NCBI GenBank assembly: GCA_947646735.1
Contig: CANTFK010000287.1
Coordinates: 1 to 64,000 of the forward strand
Source: Peronospora farinosa
Lineage: Eukaryota > Oomycota > Peronosporomycetes > Peronosporales > Peronosporaceae
Reading direction: 5' to 3'
Length of the DNA stretch: 64,000 nucleotides
In this document: piece by piece, positions 23,791-35,797 of the stretch
Layout of the letters: each line of letters opens with the position of its first letter
Numbering within the stretch: position 1 is the stretch's first letter
Position numbers and translations under genes: made by a program
The notes under the pieces: generated by a model
The model's database searches: none
Seen by the model: the letters and a program-made list of their open reading frames with translations, nothing else
What the model was told of the DNA's origin: nothing

Positions 23791-24118
23791 GGATAGAGGA
23801 AGAGAGAATGGTCAGATGCCTGTGGAATATTGGGTGGTTACGGTTGAATTGGGTGGTTATGAAACTACGTGTGACTTGAAATCGTGTCCAGTGGTCGGAC
23901 ATATTAAAACAAAGAGGTTATGTCAATATGTATCATTTGAAGATATTGTCCGAACAGATACAAAATATGTACTCACTGACAATTGTCGTACATTTTTGAA
24001 ACTCTACTATCTATGACCAAGTATAGTCCATGTAGTATTGATCCTACCAAAAGGACGATGGACAAACGTACTACCTACCCTTCTCAGCATGTAGAATGCC
24101 AATTCACAGCTCCTTTAT

Positions 24119-27100
24119 CTACTTGGTCTTGGCATCTCGGGCACTTTTTACTTCGAGATACGCCCATTTGATCCACGGTAACAAAGCTTCCAAGTCTTTG
24201 GTCTCTACCGTAGCACCACACCAGATACGCAGTCCAGGTGGTGCATCTCGATACGAACCCACGTCATACGCAACTTGTTCACGCTCGAGCAATACTTGCA
24301 TTTGCTTCACTTCGTTCTTTGATAGACCGTCAATTAGCAGGCATACGGACGTACTGGAGCGAATCTCTTTCTTGGCTGCGAGGAACTTGAACCATCTCGA
24401 GTTATCGGCTGCAAACACTTCAAGCACCTTTAAATTACGCTGCGAGATTGCAATCAGTCCGTCTTGACCACCCACGCTCTCTGCCCAACGCAGAGCATCA
24501 AGATAGTCCTCTACACACAACATCGACGGCGTGTTGATGGTGCTACCCTCAAAAATCCCCTTTAGGAGCTTGCTTGTACTGGCGTTGGTCATGCGGAAGA
24601 TCTTAGGAAGTGGGCGGTTTTCCGGCACGAACGACTCCAAACGCTCCACAGCGCGCGGACTCAATATTACGACACCGTGGCCGCCTTCGCCACCAAGAAC
24701 CTTTTGCCAGCTAAACGTGCACACATCGATTTTGTTCCACGGAATGTCCATGGCAAACGCAGCTGACGTAGCATCGTTAAAGATCAGACCCTTGCGGTCG
24801 TCTGGGATCCAGTCGGCGTTGGGAACACGGACGCCACTAGTCGTGCCATTCCACGTGAACAATACGTCGTGATCACAGTTCACTTGAGAGAAGTCTGGGA
24901 TCTGGCCAAACGGCGCACCAAACTCTCTCACGTTGTCAAGCTTTAGCTCAGTCGTAACATCCTTAAACCACTGTTTGCCAAATGACTCCCAGTAGCACAC
25001 ATCCACGGGACGCTCGCCCAACATGGACCACATTGCCATCTCGAATGCGCCTGTGTCTGAAGCCGGCACGATGCCAAGAAGGTAGTCCTCCGGGAGCTTC
25101 AGAATCTTCTTCGAACGCACAATGGCTTCCTCAAGCAAGCCCTTGCCCAGCTTAGAACGGTGACTACGGCCTAGAACAATGTCAGGTATGGAAGCCAGCG
25201 AATATCCCGGCCGCTTCTTGCAAGGTCCTGAGCCAAAATTCGGTGATGCCGGCTTTACGCGTGGCTTCGGGTGACGCACGATCTCTACTCCAGCGTCAAC
25301 CGCGTTGGTTTCTTCCTCAGCAGAGCTCGCACTCGGCTTAAGGAACTTCTCCAATATACCACCCGAGACAGCCGTGTCCAGCTCGAGCAGGTTCACGCGG
25401 CGAAGATTAGTGAGCATGCCCAGTGCTTCGAGCTCCTCCATAACGGCATCTGGAATAGCCTCGTCCACATTGAGCACGCCGACAGCAGCGGTGCCATGTT
25501 CTTCACGCGCCAGACCGAAACAACCGATATTAATCTTGTGTTTCGCTAGCACCGACGTCACCTTGTGCAGCACACCAGGCTGGTCAGTGTTGTTGAACAA
25601 CAGCATTGATCCACTCGGAATAGCATCCATAGGCAGATCGTCAAAAGACACAAAGCGCAACTGGTTCTTGCCGAATACCGTACCCGTGATCTTCTTCGAT
25701 GTGCCGTTCTCCTTCTCAAAAATGACAGTAAGCTGGTCCGAGAAGCTGCTGCCAGAGGCTTCATCGTGCTTGTGCTCCACAGTCTGAATGCCCATGACGT
25801 CAGCAAGCTGTTTTGCGTTCGTAAACGTCACCTCCTCCTCCAGCATGTGCGATAGCAATCCCTTCATCACGCCTTTTACTAGCTGCCCCGACAGTTCCGA
25901 CGACGTAACCTTAGGCCCCTCCGCGATGACAAGTACGCGCTTAAGACGACTGTCGTCTAGCAACTGCGCCTGCATACTACCAAGCTTTTCCGCAAGTGAC
26001 AGCAAAGGCATGAGCTCCTCGCGCCTGTCGAAATCAATGTTTGGCGCGTTGACCACGCCCTTGTAAGACTTGCCTGCGAGAGCGTCATTCACCTTGTAAG
26101 CCAAGTCACGTGCCACCTTTTCCTGTGCGTCAGTAGTCAACGCACCAATGTGCGGCGTAACAATCACATTCTCGTGATTCACGAGTTTCTTCCAAGTCTC
26201 GGACGGAGGCGACGGCGTGTTGATATCAAAGGCCATACCCGCAACTTTGCCACTCTCAATAGCTTCCAGCAGCGCTGGGTGGTCGATCAGACCCGCCCGA
26301 GCTCCATTCACTAGCTTGACACCGTCTTTGCAGAGCGCGAGACGTTGCGCATTCACTAAGTGCTTGGTATTGGCATTAAGTGGGACATGGAGAGTGATGT
26401 AGTCACTGCGGGAGAAGAGTTCATCCAACGAAACAGGCTCAATGCCGTGCATCTTGGCACTAGCATTGGACAGAATAGGATCGTAGCCAATAATGTTCAA
26501 ACCAAAAGCATTGCATCGTGCAGCCACTTCTCGACCAATGCGGCCAAGACCGACGATACCGAGCGTTTTACCGTGGATTTCCGAGTGACGGACGACTAAC
26601 TCCTCCATGTCAGTGGCCTTGTCAAGTCGAGAGACGGCAGTAATGAGCCCCAATGTGAGCTCAGCGGCCGAAATGGTGTTGCCAAAGGGCGTATTCATGA
26701 CCAGCACGCCCTGTTTCGTAGCGTTTACCATGTCAATGTTATCCACGCCTGTGCCAGCGCGACCAATGAGCTGCAACTTTTGTCCAGCATCCAGTACTTG
26801 TCGATCCACTTTAGAGCCGGAGCGAACGATGAGCACGTCGTAATCAGGCACCTGCGTAATCAATTCAGTGTGGGAGAGACCCGTCGAGTCGCATGTAACG
26901 TCGTGACCGGCAGCACGTAACAGTTCCGGGCATATGGGATCAATGGGATCACTGCAGAGGATACGCGCCATCATGGCAGATGAAGATTGGTGGAAACTGC
27001 GCGTGATTGGCGGCTGGTGCGTGAGCAAGCGAGACCTGCGCGTCCAGAGAATACGACGCAACATGGAGCTGCTGGTGGAGACAAATGAGACTTTCCAAAG

Positions 27101-27142
27101 TGATTGGTGCTGGAAAGGGAGATTCATAAAAAATGCCTGCAT
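24119..27142 (-). CDS. Fused D-3-phosphoglycerate dehydrogenase / phosphoserine aminotransferase
   Basis: An intact 1,007-aa bifunctional enzyme for the first two committed steps of serine synthesis: 3-phosphoglycerate to phosphohydroxypyruvate (NAD-dependent), then transamination to phosphoserine (PLP-dependent). PGDH half: substrate-binding start [19 protein letters not shown], Rossmann motif GIVGLGRIG (about residue 196), [11 protein letters not shown] and catalytic [10 protein letters not shown]; then an ASB-like region and an ACT domain ([20 protein letters not shown], about 507-550). PSAT half from about 634: [39 protein letters not shown] and the PLP lysine in [14 protein letters not shown] (about 814). 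The PSAT is of the alphaproteobacterial/Methanosarcina type, not the usual eukaryotic SerC. The region [20 protein letters not shown] (alternative ATG at 27064) looks like a mitochondrial presequence. It lies about 125 bp downstream of PGK on the same strand. Confidence 0.95.
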   Translation of the reverse strand: MQAFFMNLPFQHQSLWKVSFVSTSSSMLRRILWTRRSRLLTHQPPITRSFHQSSSAMMARILCSDPIDPICPELLRAAGHDVTCDSTGLSHTELITQVPDYDVLIVRSGSKVDRQVLDAGQKLQLIGRAGTGVDNIDMVNATKQGVLVMNTPFGNTISAAELTLGLITAVSRLDKATDMEELVVRHSEIHGKTLGIVGLGRIGREVAARCNAFGLNIIGYDPILSNASAKMHGIEPVSLDELFSRSDYITLHVPLNANTKHLVNAQRLALCKDGVKLVNGARAGLIDHPALLEAIESGKVAGMAFDINTPSPPSETWKKLVNHENVIVTPHIGALTTDAQEKVARDLAYKVNDALAGKSYKGVVNAPNIDFDRREELMPLLSLAEKLGSMQAQLLDDSRLKRVLVIAEGPKVTSSELSGQLVKGVMKGLLSHMLEEEVTFTNAKQLADVMGIQTVEHKHDEASGSSFSDQLTVIFEKENGTSKKITGTVFGKNQLRFVSFDDLPMDAIPSGSMLLFNNTDQPGVLHKVTSVLAKHKINIGCFGLAREEHGTAAVGVLNVDEAIPDAVMEELEALGMLTNLRRVNLLELDTAVSGGILEKFLKPSASSAEEETNAVDAGVEIVRHPKPRVKPASPNFGSGPCKKRPGYSLASIPDIVLGRSHRSKLGKGLLEEAIVRSKKILKLPEDYLLGIVPASDTGAFEMAMWSMLGERPVDVCYWESFGKQWFKDVTTELKLDNVREFGAPFGQIPDFSQVNCDHDVLFTWNGTTSGVRVPNADWIPDDRKGLIFNDATSAAFAMDIPWNKIDVCTFSWQKVLGGEGGHGVVILSPRAVERLESFVPENRPLPKIFRMTNASTSKLLKGIFEGSTINTPSMLCVEDYLDALRWAESVGGQDGLIAISQRNLKVLEVFAADNSRWFKFLAAKKEIRSSTSVCLLIDGLSKNEVKQMQVLLEREQVAYDVGSYRDAPPGLRIWCGATVETKDLEALLPWIKWAYLEVKSARDAKTK

Positions 27143-27267
27143 AGTACTATCATTGTTTTGTACAACGTGATGGATACCCCTTTGCTAATTGCTTTCATCT
27201 ATTCTTGCTTTGACCAATTGATACCTTTCAACAAGCTGTATGCAGCATTCTAACAAGCTTGGATAAC

Positions 27268-28557
27268 TTACACGTTGTTCAGAGCAGCTACACCCGGAAG
27301 CACCTTGCCCTCGAGCAACTCCAGGCTAGCGCCGCCACCCGTGGAGATATGGCTCATCCTAGAACCAAGACCGGCTTGCTCGACAGCGGCCACAGAGTCA
27401 CCGCCTCCGACGATGGTGGTGACGCCGTTATCCGTACTCGCCGCAAGAGCCTCAGCCACACTGATCGTACCTTTAGCAAAGTTGGGAAATTCAAAGACAC
27501 CCATGGGGCCATTCCACACAACAGTCTTGCACTCCTTCAGCTCCTTGGCAAACATGGTCTGTGAGTCCGGGCCAATGTCCAGACCCAACCAGTCGTCGGG
27601 GATAGCGTTAGCGGGTACAACCTTCCACTGAGCATCTGCATCAAACTTGTCAGCAATCACGACGTCAGTGGGGAGCACAATATGCACCCCGCGTTTCTTG
27701 GCCTCGTCTAGAATCTCCTTAGCGAGCTCGACCTTGTCTTCCTCAATGATAGATTTGCCTACGTCTAGACCTTGGGCTTTGTAGAACGTGAAAATCATGC
27801 CACCACCAATCATAATCTTGTCACACTTTTGCAGCAAAGACTTGAGCACGGGAATCTTGGTAGACACCTTGGCACCGCCAATGATAGCACCCAATGGACG
27901 TAAGGGGGCGTCCACTGCACCGGACAAGTACTTGAGCTCCTTCTCAATCAAAAACCCTGCCACGTTGGTTTTGATGTAATTGGTCACACCTTCCGTAGAA
28001 GCGTGAGCACGATGAGCCGTACCGAACGCGTCATTGACGTAGATATCAGCACCGTGAGCGAGCTGCTTGGCAAACTCGGGATCATTCTTTGTCTCTTGTT
28101 TGTAAAAACGAACATTCTCGAGCAGCACGATCTCGCCGTCCTTAAGCGCTTCAATGTCTACGTCCACCTGTGGACCGACGCAGTCGTCTAGGTTTATAAT
28201 GGGGCTACCAAGTAGCTCACCAAGACGTGTGGCTACGGGCGTAAGACGGAGCTCATTCTTTGTCTCACCGTCAGGACGGCCCAGATGCGAGCACAACACC
28301 GTGCGAGCACCCGATTTTTGAAGCAGTTTGAGTGTCGGTAAGACGGCACGGATACGCGTATCGTCCGTGATAATAGCGGGCGTTACGTTCTTCTTGAGCG
28401 GCACGTTCAGATCAGCACGCACTAGTACGCGTGCCCCTTTGAGGCTCTGACGCTGCGCCAGATTCTCAAGACTGAGCTTGGATACGCTCATTGTACGCGC
28501 TATGGAGCTAGATGGACATGCTATTTGCATGCCCATGGCACGTGATAGATTCAGCAT
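27268..28557 (-). CDS. PGK: Phosphoglycerate kinase, probably mitochondrial
   Basis: Interconverts 1,3-bisphosphoglycerate and 3-phosphoglycerate with ADP/ATP. Signature stretches: [95 protein letters not shown] and [13 protein letters not shown] with [14 protein letters not shown]. The frame runs on upstream but without an ATG, so the start taken is 28557 ([20 protein letters not shown]), giving 429 aa. The 40-residue leader is basic and Ser-rich without acids until the core, consistent with mitochondrial import; the lower half of glycolysis is known to be partly mitochondrial in stramenopiles. It is adjacent to the PGDH-PSAT gene, which uses its product. Confidence 0.95.
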   Translation of the reverse strand: MLNLSRAMGMQIACPSSSIARTMSVSKLSLENLAQRQSLKGARVLVRADLNVPLKKNVTPAIITDDTRIRAVLPTLKLLQKSGARTVLCSHLGRPDGETKNELRLTPVATRLGELLGSPIINLDDCVGPQVDVDIEALKDGEIVLLENVRFYKQETKNDPEFAKQLAHGADIYVNDAFGTAHRAHASTEGVTNYIKTNVAGFLIEKELKYLSGAVDAPLRPLGAIIGGAKVSTKIPVLKSLLQKCDKIMIGGGMIFTFYKAQGLDVGKSIIEEDKVELAKEILDEAKKRGVHIVLPTDVVIADKFDADAQWKVVPANAIPDDWLGLDIGPDSQTMFAKELKECKTVVWNGPMGVFEFPNFAKGTISVAEALAASTDNGVTTIVGGGDSVAAVEQAGLGSRMSHISTGGGASLELLEGKVLPGVAALNNV

Positions 28558-29343
28558 CTTGACGGAAAATAAAAGAAGAGGAAGGAGACTTGTGCAATAT
28601 AGACTTGATGAAGGAATACCAGTGACGACACTAAGCAGTATTTCTGCTTGGAAAAGGTGATGGGTACAGCAAATGCATAAGCTGTACGTTGATCGGATTG
28701 TACAGGGTAACAAAGGATACAGGTAACTGATAGACTATCTTTCTCTATAGATATGAAACTGTAATGTATACAATATGCGTGGGTATTGATATATGAAGCA
28801 CTATATTAAATCAAATATGATACTAGGCTCATTCAATTCATATGCGACTATCGCGTTCATGGGTCACCCACGAGCTCATCTTTGCGCTGCTTTTCAAAAG
28901 ACTTCATGCTCTTCTTCTTACTCGTCTTGGCACGTACGGCTTTAAGGGTACGAACGCTACTTATCGCACGGAGCCAGGATCTTCAATACGTTAAAGACAT
29001 TAATATATGATAGTTGTTACTTGTGTACGAGTGACCACGTATCTACGATACCATAAATATGATAACAGGGCTAATCAATTATGTGATGGCCATCAGATAG
29101 TATAAATTTTGTATATCCATAAACACCATGCTGAATGGAGGCCATGTTTGTAACAAATAGTATAATGCAGGTACGAATCTATTTACATGAGTTAAAATAA
29201 AATCTGCTTCAAATATGAATATAAATGAAATAGATTATGTATAAATAACAGGGAATATAAAATAGCAAATTTTAGAATTATTCATTAAAAAATATTCTTC
29301 TATTAATTTTAGAAGAAGCTGCAAAAGCAAAAATTATTCAGAT
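28558..29343. other. AT-rich intergenic region, one short coding-like scrap
   Basis: Mostly AT-rich sequence upstream of PGK. At about 28870-28960 the minus strand reads LKAVRAKTSKKKSMKSFEKQ followed by RKDELVGDP and a stop, a lysine-rich tail like that of nucleolar proteins. There is no upstream frame to support a gene, so it is listed as a possible remnant only. Confidence 0.3.
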
Positions 29344-29985
29344 TTATCGGTACAAAACACCTAAGGTTTCTGGCCGGACTGCTACCGTCATGAGCTGCTT
29401 ATTTAAAATAGGAAAATGCCGTGAAATGTAGAATATACTATTGTCGTTACGTAGTACATCAGACAGCGGGCCGCAGAAGCAATCATCCGATGGTTTGGGC
29501 ATGTACTTTTCGACCATCTTTTTGAAAACGAAATGCATCAGATCCCTGCTATTCTTTCAGCTCCAAAGGAACAGCCAAGCTGTTGCTAAATCATCATTAT
29601 GCCGAGTTACGACTTCGCTCACTTCATCATGCACTGGCATGAGCTAATATGCTTGTTATAAAGATTCCCACCTTGATGGCAGTAAGAAGCATCAAGCTTT
29701 TAGAACCCAAAATTTGGCGTAGCTGAACTTGTTTTTCTACGCTCATATCAGCACCGGTAGCCTTCATTACTCCTTCAACTCTAGCGTGGATTTCATGTAG
29801 AAATTTCGTGGTACAAGGATCAAATTTATTTGGTTTTGTCCAGTTGTTCCCCTGGATAACTCAAAACGGACTACACCTTTCAGTGCTGCCCGACCCGAAA
29901 AGATGGATCGAGTAGCGATATAAAGGTCGCCTCTGTTTTGTAATGAAAGGACTGGTACATGTGTGCTGTTTGTGCTTAGTACCAT
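29344..29985 (-). pseudogene. Decayed gene of unknown function
   Basis: Three consecutive minus-strand pieces look coding. The first is 29767-29985 (RGDLYIATRSIFSGRAALKG, then NQINLILVPRNFYMKSTLEL). A frame change leads into GVMKATGADMSVEKQVQLRQ and ILGSKSLMLLTAIK. A likely intron (gtggga...tgccag) leads into MPVHDEVSEVVTRHNDDLAT and, after a stop, MHFVFKKMVEKYMPKPSDDC with DNSIFYISRHFPIL and VRPETLGVLY. The amino-acid texture is that of a real protein, but I recognise no domain. It lies downstream of the broken Crinkler gene on the same strand, in a gene-poor stretch. It could be an unrelated oomycete gene or part of a secreted-protein family; I infer decay from the shift and stop. Confidence 0.4.
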
Positions 29986-30210
29986 TGTGGATAATGTATA
30001 CGACTATCGAAAGTAATGTTGAGATGGCAAGATGCATTAAAAATATTCAAGTCCTTAGTTCGCCAACCTTTGCTAAGCCTACTCAACCTTTGAATTCGTT
30101 CCCTATCCTAACTTACGAGCTTGACTACAATCTGTTATTGCGCCATCACCGCAGTGTTATCACCATGACGTCATTCGGGTTCTGCTTTCTGCTCGAGCGT
30201 TTCCAGGTCA

Positions 30211-31921
30211 TTAAAACCTGCAGCCTAATGCTACTTCTTCGGCCAAATGATCGAGATTTTCTTGCGTAGCGCATTGATAATAGCTATTAAGCGACTGCAC
30301 CAGCGCCAGGCTCAGCGTGCTCTTGACAGGGAGTCTCAGGATGGACCGTGTAAGATTTTCAGCATCCCATCCTTTCATAGCGGGGCTCGCATCCATTACT
30401 TCCACAAGATCAATCCAGAGAGCCTTCTTCTCAGTGAGGATCACATTCGGCACACGAGGATCTCCATGGACCAGGCCATTCACGTGGAGCTGCCATAGCA
30501 GTTGAAAAAGGCTTTGTACTTCCTCTCGAGTTTCTGGTTGCGGTAGAGATTTCCCGACAGAAGACAGTAATAGCGCTGCGCTTCCAGGAGTTTCGATGAC
30601 CTCTCCAACAGGGGCAATCGTCAAGCCTGTACGCTGGGCATTCATCAAGGCTTGTCGCTCTCGATAAAGACGTTTCGATTTTTTTGCTCGACGATTTTCA
30701 GCGCGAAAATCTCTCCACCTTGCCCAGTTACCTTAAAAACGCGTCCATACGCGCCACGACCGAGAAATGCATCGCCTTCCACCACATCAACGTGTAATGC
30801 AATGCAGGCATTGGTCAAGTATGCCACCCACGGCAACATGCTCTCAGAAATAAAGTTCTGAAACAATGATTTCGAGCCCTTGGTGATCCATTTCGCGGTT
30901 TGAACGCTGTAAACAGCAGTCTTGGCGCTTTTGATTAACCAGAAGGAGTGGCGGTCAAAGAGAATGGCGTTTGCTGCCCTCTCGGGGCAAAGGTTTTGCA
31001 GGTATTGTACCACTTGGCCGAACGCAGCAGCAGATATACTAAGCTTGCTTTCGAACAGAATGAGGCAGTCGAATAATCCTTCCTCTGCTACTCCAAATCA
31101 AAATCCATCCGGACGATGAACACGATCTTGTGGTGTTGGCTTGACACGAAACATTCCACGGTGGGTCGCAAATTCATCCGGTTTGAGGTCTTTGTCCTTC
31201 TTCAAATTTGGAGACTGAGGCAACCACTTATGCTGCTTACTATTCACAAATACCAAACCAAAGCGTTCTAGAATGCTGCAGAAAAAAGGAGTGATAAATG
31301 CGATAAAAGCAGCCTCATTCGTGATAGCCTTGGCTAAAATCTGAATTTCCTTCGACCAAAATGCTTCTCCGTCCTCAACTAGTGCAAAATCGATGATCTG
31401 TTTATAGTCATTCAATCTTTCAAGCTCAAGTTGACCAAGTGCCTCACTCGAGAAGGTCTTTGACGGTTTGTGTGACAAGCAGGCTATGGTTTGCTCAAGA
31501 AGCGTCTCAAGTCGCGATTCGCGAGCTCTGGCTTCTCGCAGCCGTACTGAATCATGGTACAACTGTTGTTCCTGCTCTGGAACCACAACCAGCACGTGAA
31601 TTTGTTCTGGCAATGGCTGCGACATCGTGTTATCATTAAACAGCCAACGCTGTAATGTCCTCGTTGCAATCACTTGCTCTCCACCAATCATCTGCTGAGT
31701 AACTGGATGTATCTCCCCTTTATATAAATGTTGCGCGGCAGCATCGTCATCTTTTAGCCACTTGTCGTCCGTTCCCTTTGCCAGAAAGAGCTGCAGCTGG
31801 TCCGCATCAAAGTTCTCGCCATCTTAGCCTCAATGGCCTTTTTCAAGTCCCCCACACTCTCTGCCACATCGATCTTCACAGGAAACGCACTTCCCCTTAC
31901 ACCAACGATGACGCAGAACAT
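30211..31921 (-). pseudogene. Crinkler (CRN) effector-like gene with kinase-like C-terminus, broken
   Basis: Crinklers are oomycete host-targeted effectors with a conserved LFLAK/DWL N-terminus and variable C-terminal domains. The N-terminus from 31921 has [20 protein letters not shown] and [12 protein letters not shown], then [14 protein letters not shown] and, at the end of the N-terminal module, EQIHVLVVVP. The C-terminal half is a kinase-like fold: glycine loop FLGRGAYGRVFKV, lysine in FALKIVEQ, catalytic loop GLVHGDPRVPNVIL and WIDLVEV in place of DFG. Breaks: a frame change near 31815-31825 within the N-terminal module, an in-frame TGA at about 31098, and a frame change near 30650-30665 within the kinase part. 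Its 5' side ends about 45 bp from a truncated retrotransposon, so the promoter may be lost. The catalytic Asp is present but the product is probably not made. Confidence 0.82.
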
Positions 31922-31966
31922 GATTTTGAGCCAGAATATTCTCTTTCTGTTCGCTAATGAATATGA

Positions 31967-34170
31967 TTGGTTTTAAAGTGGAACTGGAACACTGACTGTC
32001 AGCGTTTTTTTGAGCGCATCAAGCAAAGCTTAATGCAATCGCCAGGATTGGCGAGTGCAGATCAGTATAGACTATTTTACGTGGTCTGTGACGCAAGCAA
32101 TTTTGCAATCGATTGTGCACTGATGCAATATGATACAGGCGTAGAGCTTGTCGTCTGCTATCAATCGCGTCATCTGCAACCGGCTGAGAACAAATACCCG
32201 GTGCATGAAAAAAACTCTTTTCCATGAAAGATGCACTGGCCAAATTTCGCGTCTATCCTTTCGAAGATAGACCGTTCATTGTGTATACAGACCATGCGTC
32301 ATTACGCACGGCTGTAAACAGTTCACACCTCTCGCAACGAATGGCGAGATGGTTGTTGTTTTTCGCGGAGTACAACTTCTCCGTGTAGTATAAACCGGGA
32401 CGACTTAACGTCGTCGCCGATGCTCTTGCACGTCAGCCTGACATAGAGCCGACTTTGCAATTTGACAGTGATGTGAAAACACTGTCGCCACGCTGAGTAC
32501 CAGCGTCTTGTCGTCGAGTAAACTCGACGACATTAGAACGGCATGCGCACAAGATAATGATCTTGTACGCCTGATGGAGTTCATCAAGGACCCATCCAAG
32601 CAAGTTAAGAAGCGCTTGCCTGCCATGTATAAGATCTTTGGAAGATCGATACACCCAGAGGGACGGCTTATAGTACTACACAGCCTTCAACAACGACACT
32701 CCTCGTGTCGTTGTACCGCCACAACATGATCTCAGGATACGGATCATGTTTGAATGTCACGATGCACCAATAAGTGGGCATCGCAGCCGTGAGAAGACTT
32801 ATCTCACGGTCAGTCGCGACATTTACTGACCATGCCAGTATAAATTCGTGCGCAAGTACGTGCGTGCTTGCGAGGTGTGTCAACGAGTGAAGCCTAGTCC
32901 TTCACTCCGTGCACCATTGCAGCCTCTACCTGTTCCGGCAGAGTGCTGGGAGTACGTATCAATGGACTTCGTCTTTGGGTTTCCCAAAGACGCTCACGGG
33001 AATAATGGTATTCTCGTGTTTGTAGACAGGTTCAGCAAGATGGTACATCTTGTTGCTGTACCTGAGTCGATCACAGCAGAAGGCTGTTCTCGAGTGTTTA
33101 TCGATACAATCTTTCGATTGCACGGTTTACCCCGTGAACTTGTGTCCGATAGGGACCCCCGGTTCACGGCTGAGTTTTAACGTTCCGTGTTCCAAACACT
33201 TGGAACACGGCTCACAATGTCTACTTCTGACCATCCAGAAACTGATGGTCAGACTGAACGCGCCAATCGCGTCCTCGAAGAGATTATTCGAGGGTACGTC
33301 CACTCGTTTACGAGTTGGAGTGAGTTCTTGTCGATGGTCGAATTCGCCATCAACAACTCATTGCATGCTTCCACGACGCATACACCGTTCTACGTGAATG
33401 GCCTTCGCCATCCACGTGTCCCCACCTTAGTAGAGGGTGACTTTAATTTAAGGGGGGAAGGGACTAGCTCGAGCGAGAACCAATCTATCTCTTGCTCATC
33501 ACGCGACGACGTTATGGTCGACGCGAAAGTGAACGAAGTCGTACCATTCGACTTCGGTGAAGAGGAAGAAAGAAGAGCGATGAATCTCTTACTGATAACG
33601 ATGCTGAAGATATCATCATCGTTCGAGGTATCACAAGTGAGAACAGTAATGTTCTCGCTGAATTAGTAAACGATATCTCTGCAGTGCACTCACAATGCAC
33701 TGCAGCCAAAAGCAACGAGTCAACTGAGGATTTTCTGCTGACTCGTGAAGTGGTAGTCCGTTTCGTGCAAGACTCCATCGCAGAAGCGGTGGATAAGCAA
33801 AAGCGAAACGCAGACAATAATGGAAGGGCAAATGCTCAGACATTTATTGAAGGTGATTTAGTTTTACTGTGAACAGTAAACCTACCTAAACATGTAGTGA
33901 CTAACGTGGGCAGCAATAAATTGTTGCCCAAGTACATCGGCCCGTTTCGTGTATTGCGCCGCCTAGGGAACGCATACACGATCGATTTGCCACGCAGGAT
34001 GCGTACGCATCCTACGTTTTACGTGGGACGTCTTCGTCCGTACGTTCAGTACACGGCTTCTTCGAACGACGAAGATAGCCATTACTTTCAAGAATCCCCT
34101 TCAGATTCTTGTTTTCACGAACCAGATTCGATACCTGGTCGTGTAGAGATGAGATCTTCCCATGATATTG
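31967..34170 (+). mobile_element. Ty3/Gypsy retrotransposon, 3' half of pol (RNase H, integrase, chromodomain), degenerate
   Basis: The piece starts abruptly after the reverse-transcriptase core, at WNWNTDCQRFFERIKQSLMQ. It continues through RNase H (VVCDASNFAIDCALMQYD, then FIVYTDHASLRTAV), the integrase HHCC region (CEVCQRVKPSPSLR), the DDE core (SMDFVFGFP, VDRFSKMVHLVAVP, LVSDRDPRFTAEF, STSDHPETDGQTERANRVLE) and a C-terminal chromodomain-like block (YIGPFRVLRRLGNAYTIDLP, THPTFYVGRLRPYV) near 33930-34050. In-frame stops occur in RNase H, in the zinc-binding region and after the second catalytic Asp, so it is non-functional. The missing 5' half of an element of the same type lies on the opposite strand at 46.1-49.9 kb. 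Confidence 0.9.
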
Positions 34171-35641
34171 GACGATCTCCTGACGAGCTGTCACCAGCTC
34201 GTTACTTAGAGAATGAAGCCGCCGTTCATTCTCCAATAGTGCGACACCATTGTTTGCCCGAGACATCTCATGGTCAAACCCAAGCTGTCGCACAATGTCC
34301 TCTAAGCGGCGACGCTTATCCCGTTTGTGATCAACATTACAACGGAGCTCACGAGTTACACGGGTAAACCCGTCTAACTCAGCAGCCAAGTCCGATGAAA
34401 GAATCGGACAGGGTTTTTCCTCCACCACCGCATCCGCTGGTGGACTCCCATGGTGGTAAGCGCTTTCTCGTGGAACGCTTACTAAAGCACCGCGAGGTGA
34501 AGGGACGTCGGACGAGTTATCTTGTCCTTCGGCGGATAGCTGGGAACCTCGGGCCCAACTGATGGCCGACGTTCCCGGCCTTGTCGAACAGTACGACAAG
34601 GGACACCCGATGGTGAGGGACCATCGGAAAATGAGCGCCCAGCGCGCTCGTAGAGGGATTGCAAAGAAGCAATCCCTTCACGCATCTCAGAAGAGATGCG
34701 AGCCCTCCACCAGGGCTCAGTAAGGAGGTACGCCTCCTTAGGCGCTCTTGACGAGGTTCTCAGGCACCCCGGGCATGGGTCGCCTCAAGAGAGGCATAAC
34801 AGGCCTGCCTCTCTAGATAACCGGTGCAAACGATAGCATGCACCGGACGTACTTCGTTTCTGAAACTTTTGCGGCTAGCATAAAGTCTTTGAAACCAAGC
34901 ATCTTTCCCAACGTTTAAAACGTTGGTGATAAACGCGTTCCAAGATTGGAGGAACGCATCAGCCTCACGCTTCTTGTGTGGGCCATACCATCGATGTTCA
35001 AGAAACACATCGATGTAATAGTCGTTCTCAGTGCGAAAGTTCTTCGCACTGGCGTCAAGGCCATGAAGCTTTGACGCATCAAACAACGGTATGGGAAACC
35101 GTTCGTTGGTCTTTCCAGACCAACGATCAAGCAGATGCTTAGGTAGCATCCATGGCTTGCGATCAGGAGCAAGACGCAATACGTTGCGGTCTAAAGCCTC
35201 CTGCGTGGTGTCAACAGAAGTACCGACACCACGAGCATTAGTGTCAACAGAAGTACCGACACTATGATTATTGATGTCAGTAGAAGCACTGACATCACCC
35301 TTACGGTCCCCACCCGAGTCACTATCCTTCGACTCGTTTGGCGAGTCGTCTGATTCATCAGACAACCCGAACATTTCACGGTACATTGATTCAATCAATG
35401 TACCACGATCCCTCTTCGTAACATTTGACGACGAGGTATCACCCCGGGGAGAGCCCGGGAGTGACACAGGTGGATTTGAGTCGGATGCGTCATCCGACTC
35501 ACCAGAGTAGTCAACAACTAACTCTGGGTCAACATCTTCACGTACGTGAACCTGCAACAGGCGTTGCAGGCTGATGTTGACTTCCAGCATACACATTAGT
35601 GTCTGCTGGATGAGGCTGTGAAGCCTCAGTAACGGCTGCAC
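34012..35641 (-). other. Antisense reading frames inside the Ty3/Gypsy element
   Basis: Between the chromodomain and the 3' LTR the minus strand is largely open. One frame (34760-35641, 293 aa) carries an acidic Ser/Asp-rich region with a repeated VGTSVDTNARG/VGTSVDTTQEA and then a compact domain (MLPKHLLDRWSGKTNERFPI, YIDVFLEHRWYGPHKKREAD, AFLQSWNAFITNVLNVGKDA). A second (34012-34599) is rich in charged coiled-coil residues (SNELVTARQEIVQYHGKISS, LHDQVSNLVRENKNLKGILE). They may once have been one protein. I do not recognise a family. Antisense extra ORFs are known from some plant Gypsy elements; whether this one was expressed is unknown. The whole stretch is tiled with perfect hairpins. Confidence 0.5.
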
Positions 35642-35784
35642 ACAGGCGTGCAGCCGAGCTCTTAGCTGCCTAAGCAGCGACGCGCATTGACTTAGTCATA
35701 GCGTAAAATTGTTGGAATAATAGAAAATTCAACAAGTGCTCCTTTCCCATAGTCACTAAACAGTCACTAATGTGACTGTTGGTT

Positions 35785-35797
35785 GAGGGGGGGGTGA
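35785..35797 (+). other. Polypurine tract of the Ty3/Gypsy element
   Basis: A G-rich run (gaggggggggtga) abuts the 3' LTR start, the expected position of the plus-strand primer. Confidence 0.6.

Noticed and set aside
23789..24016. A 75-aa plus-strand frame between the NO VEIN-like gene and the serine enzyme
   Set aside because: No recognisable motif and no conserved texture; it overlaps the start of the divergent gene.
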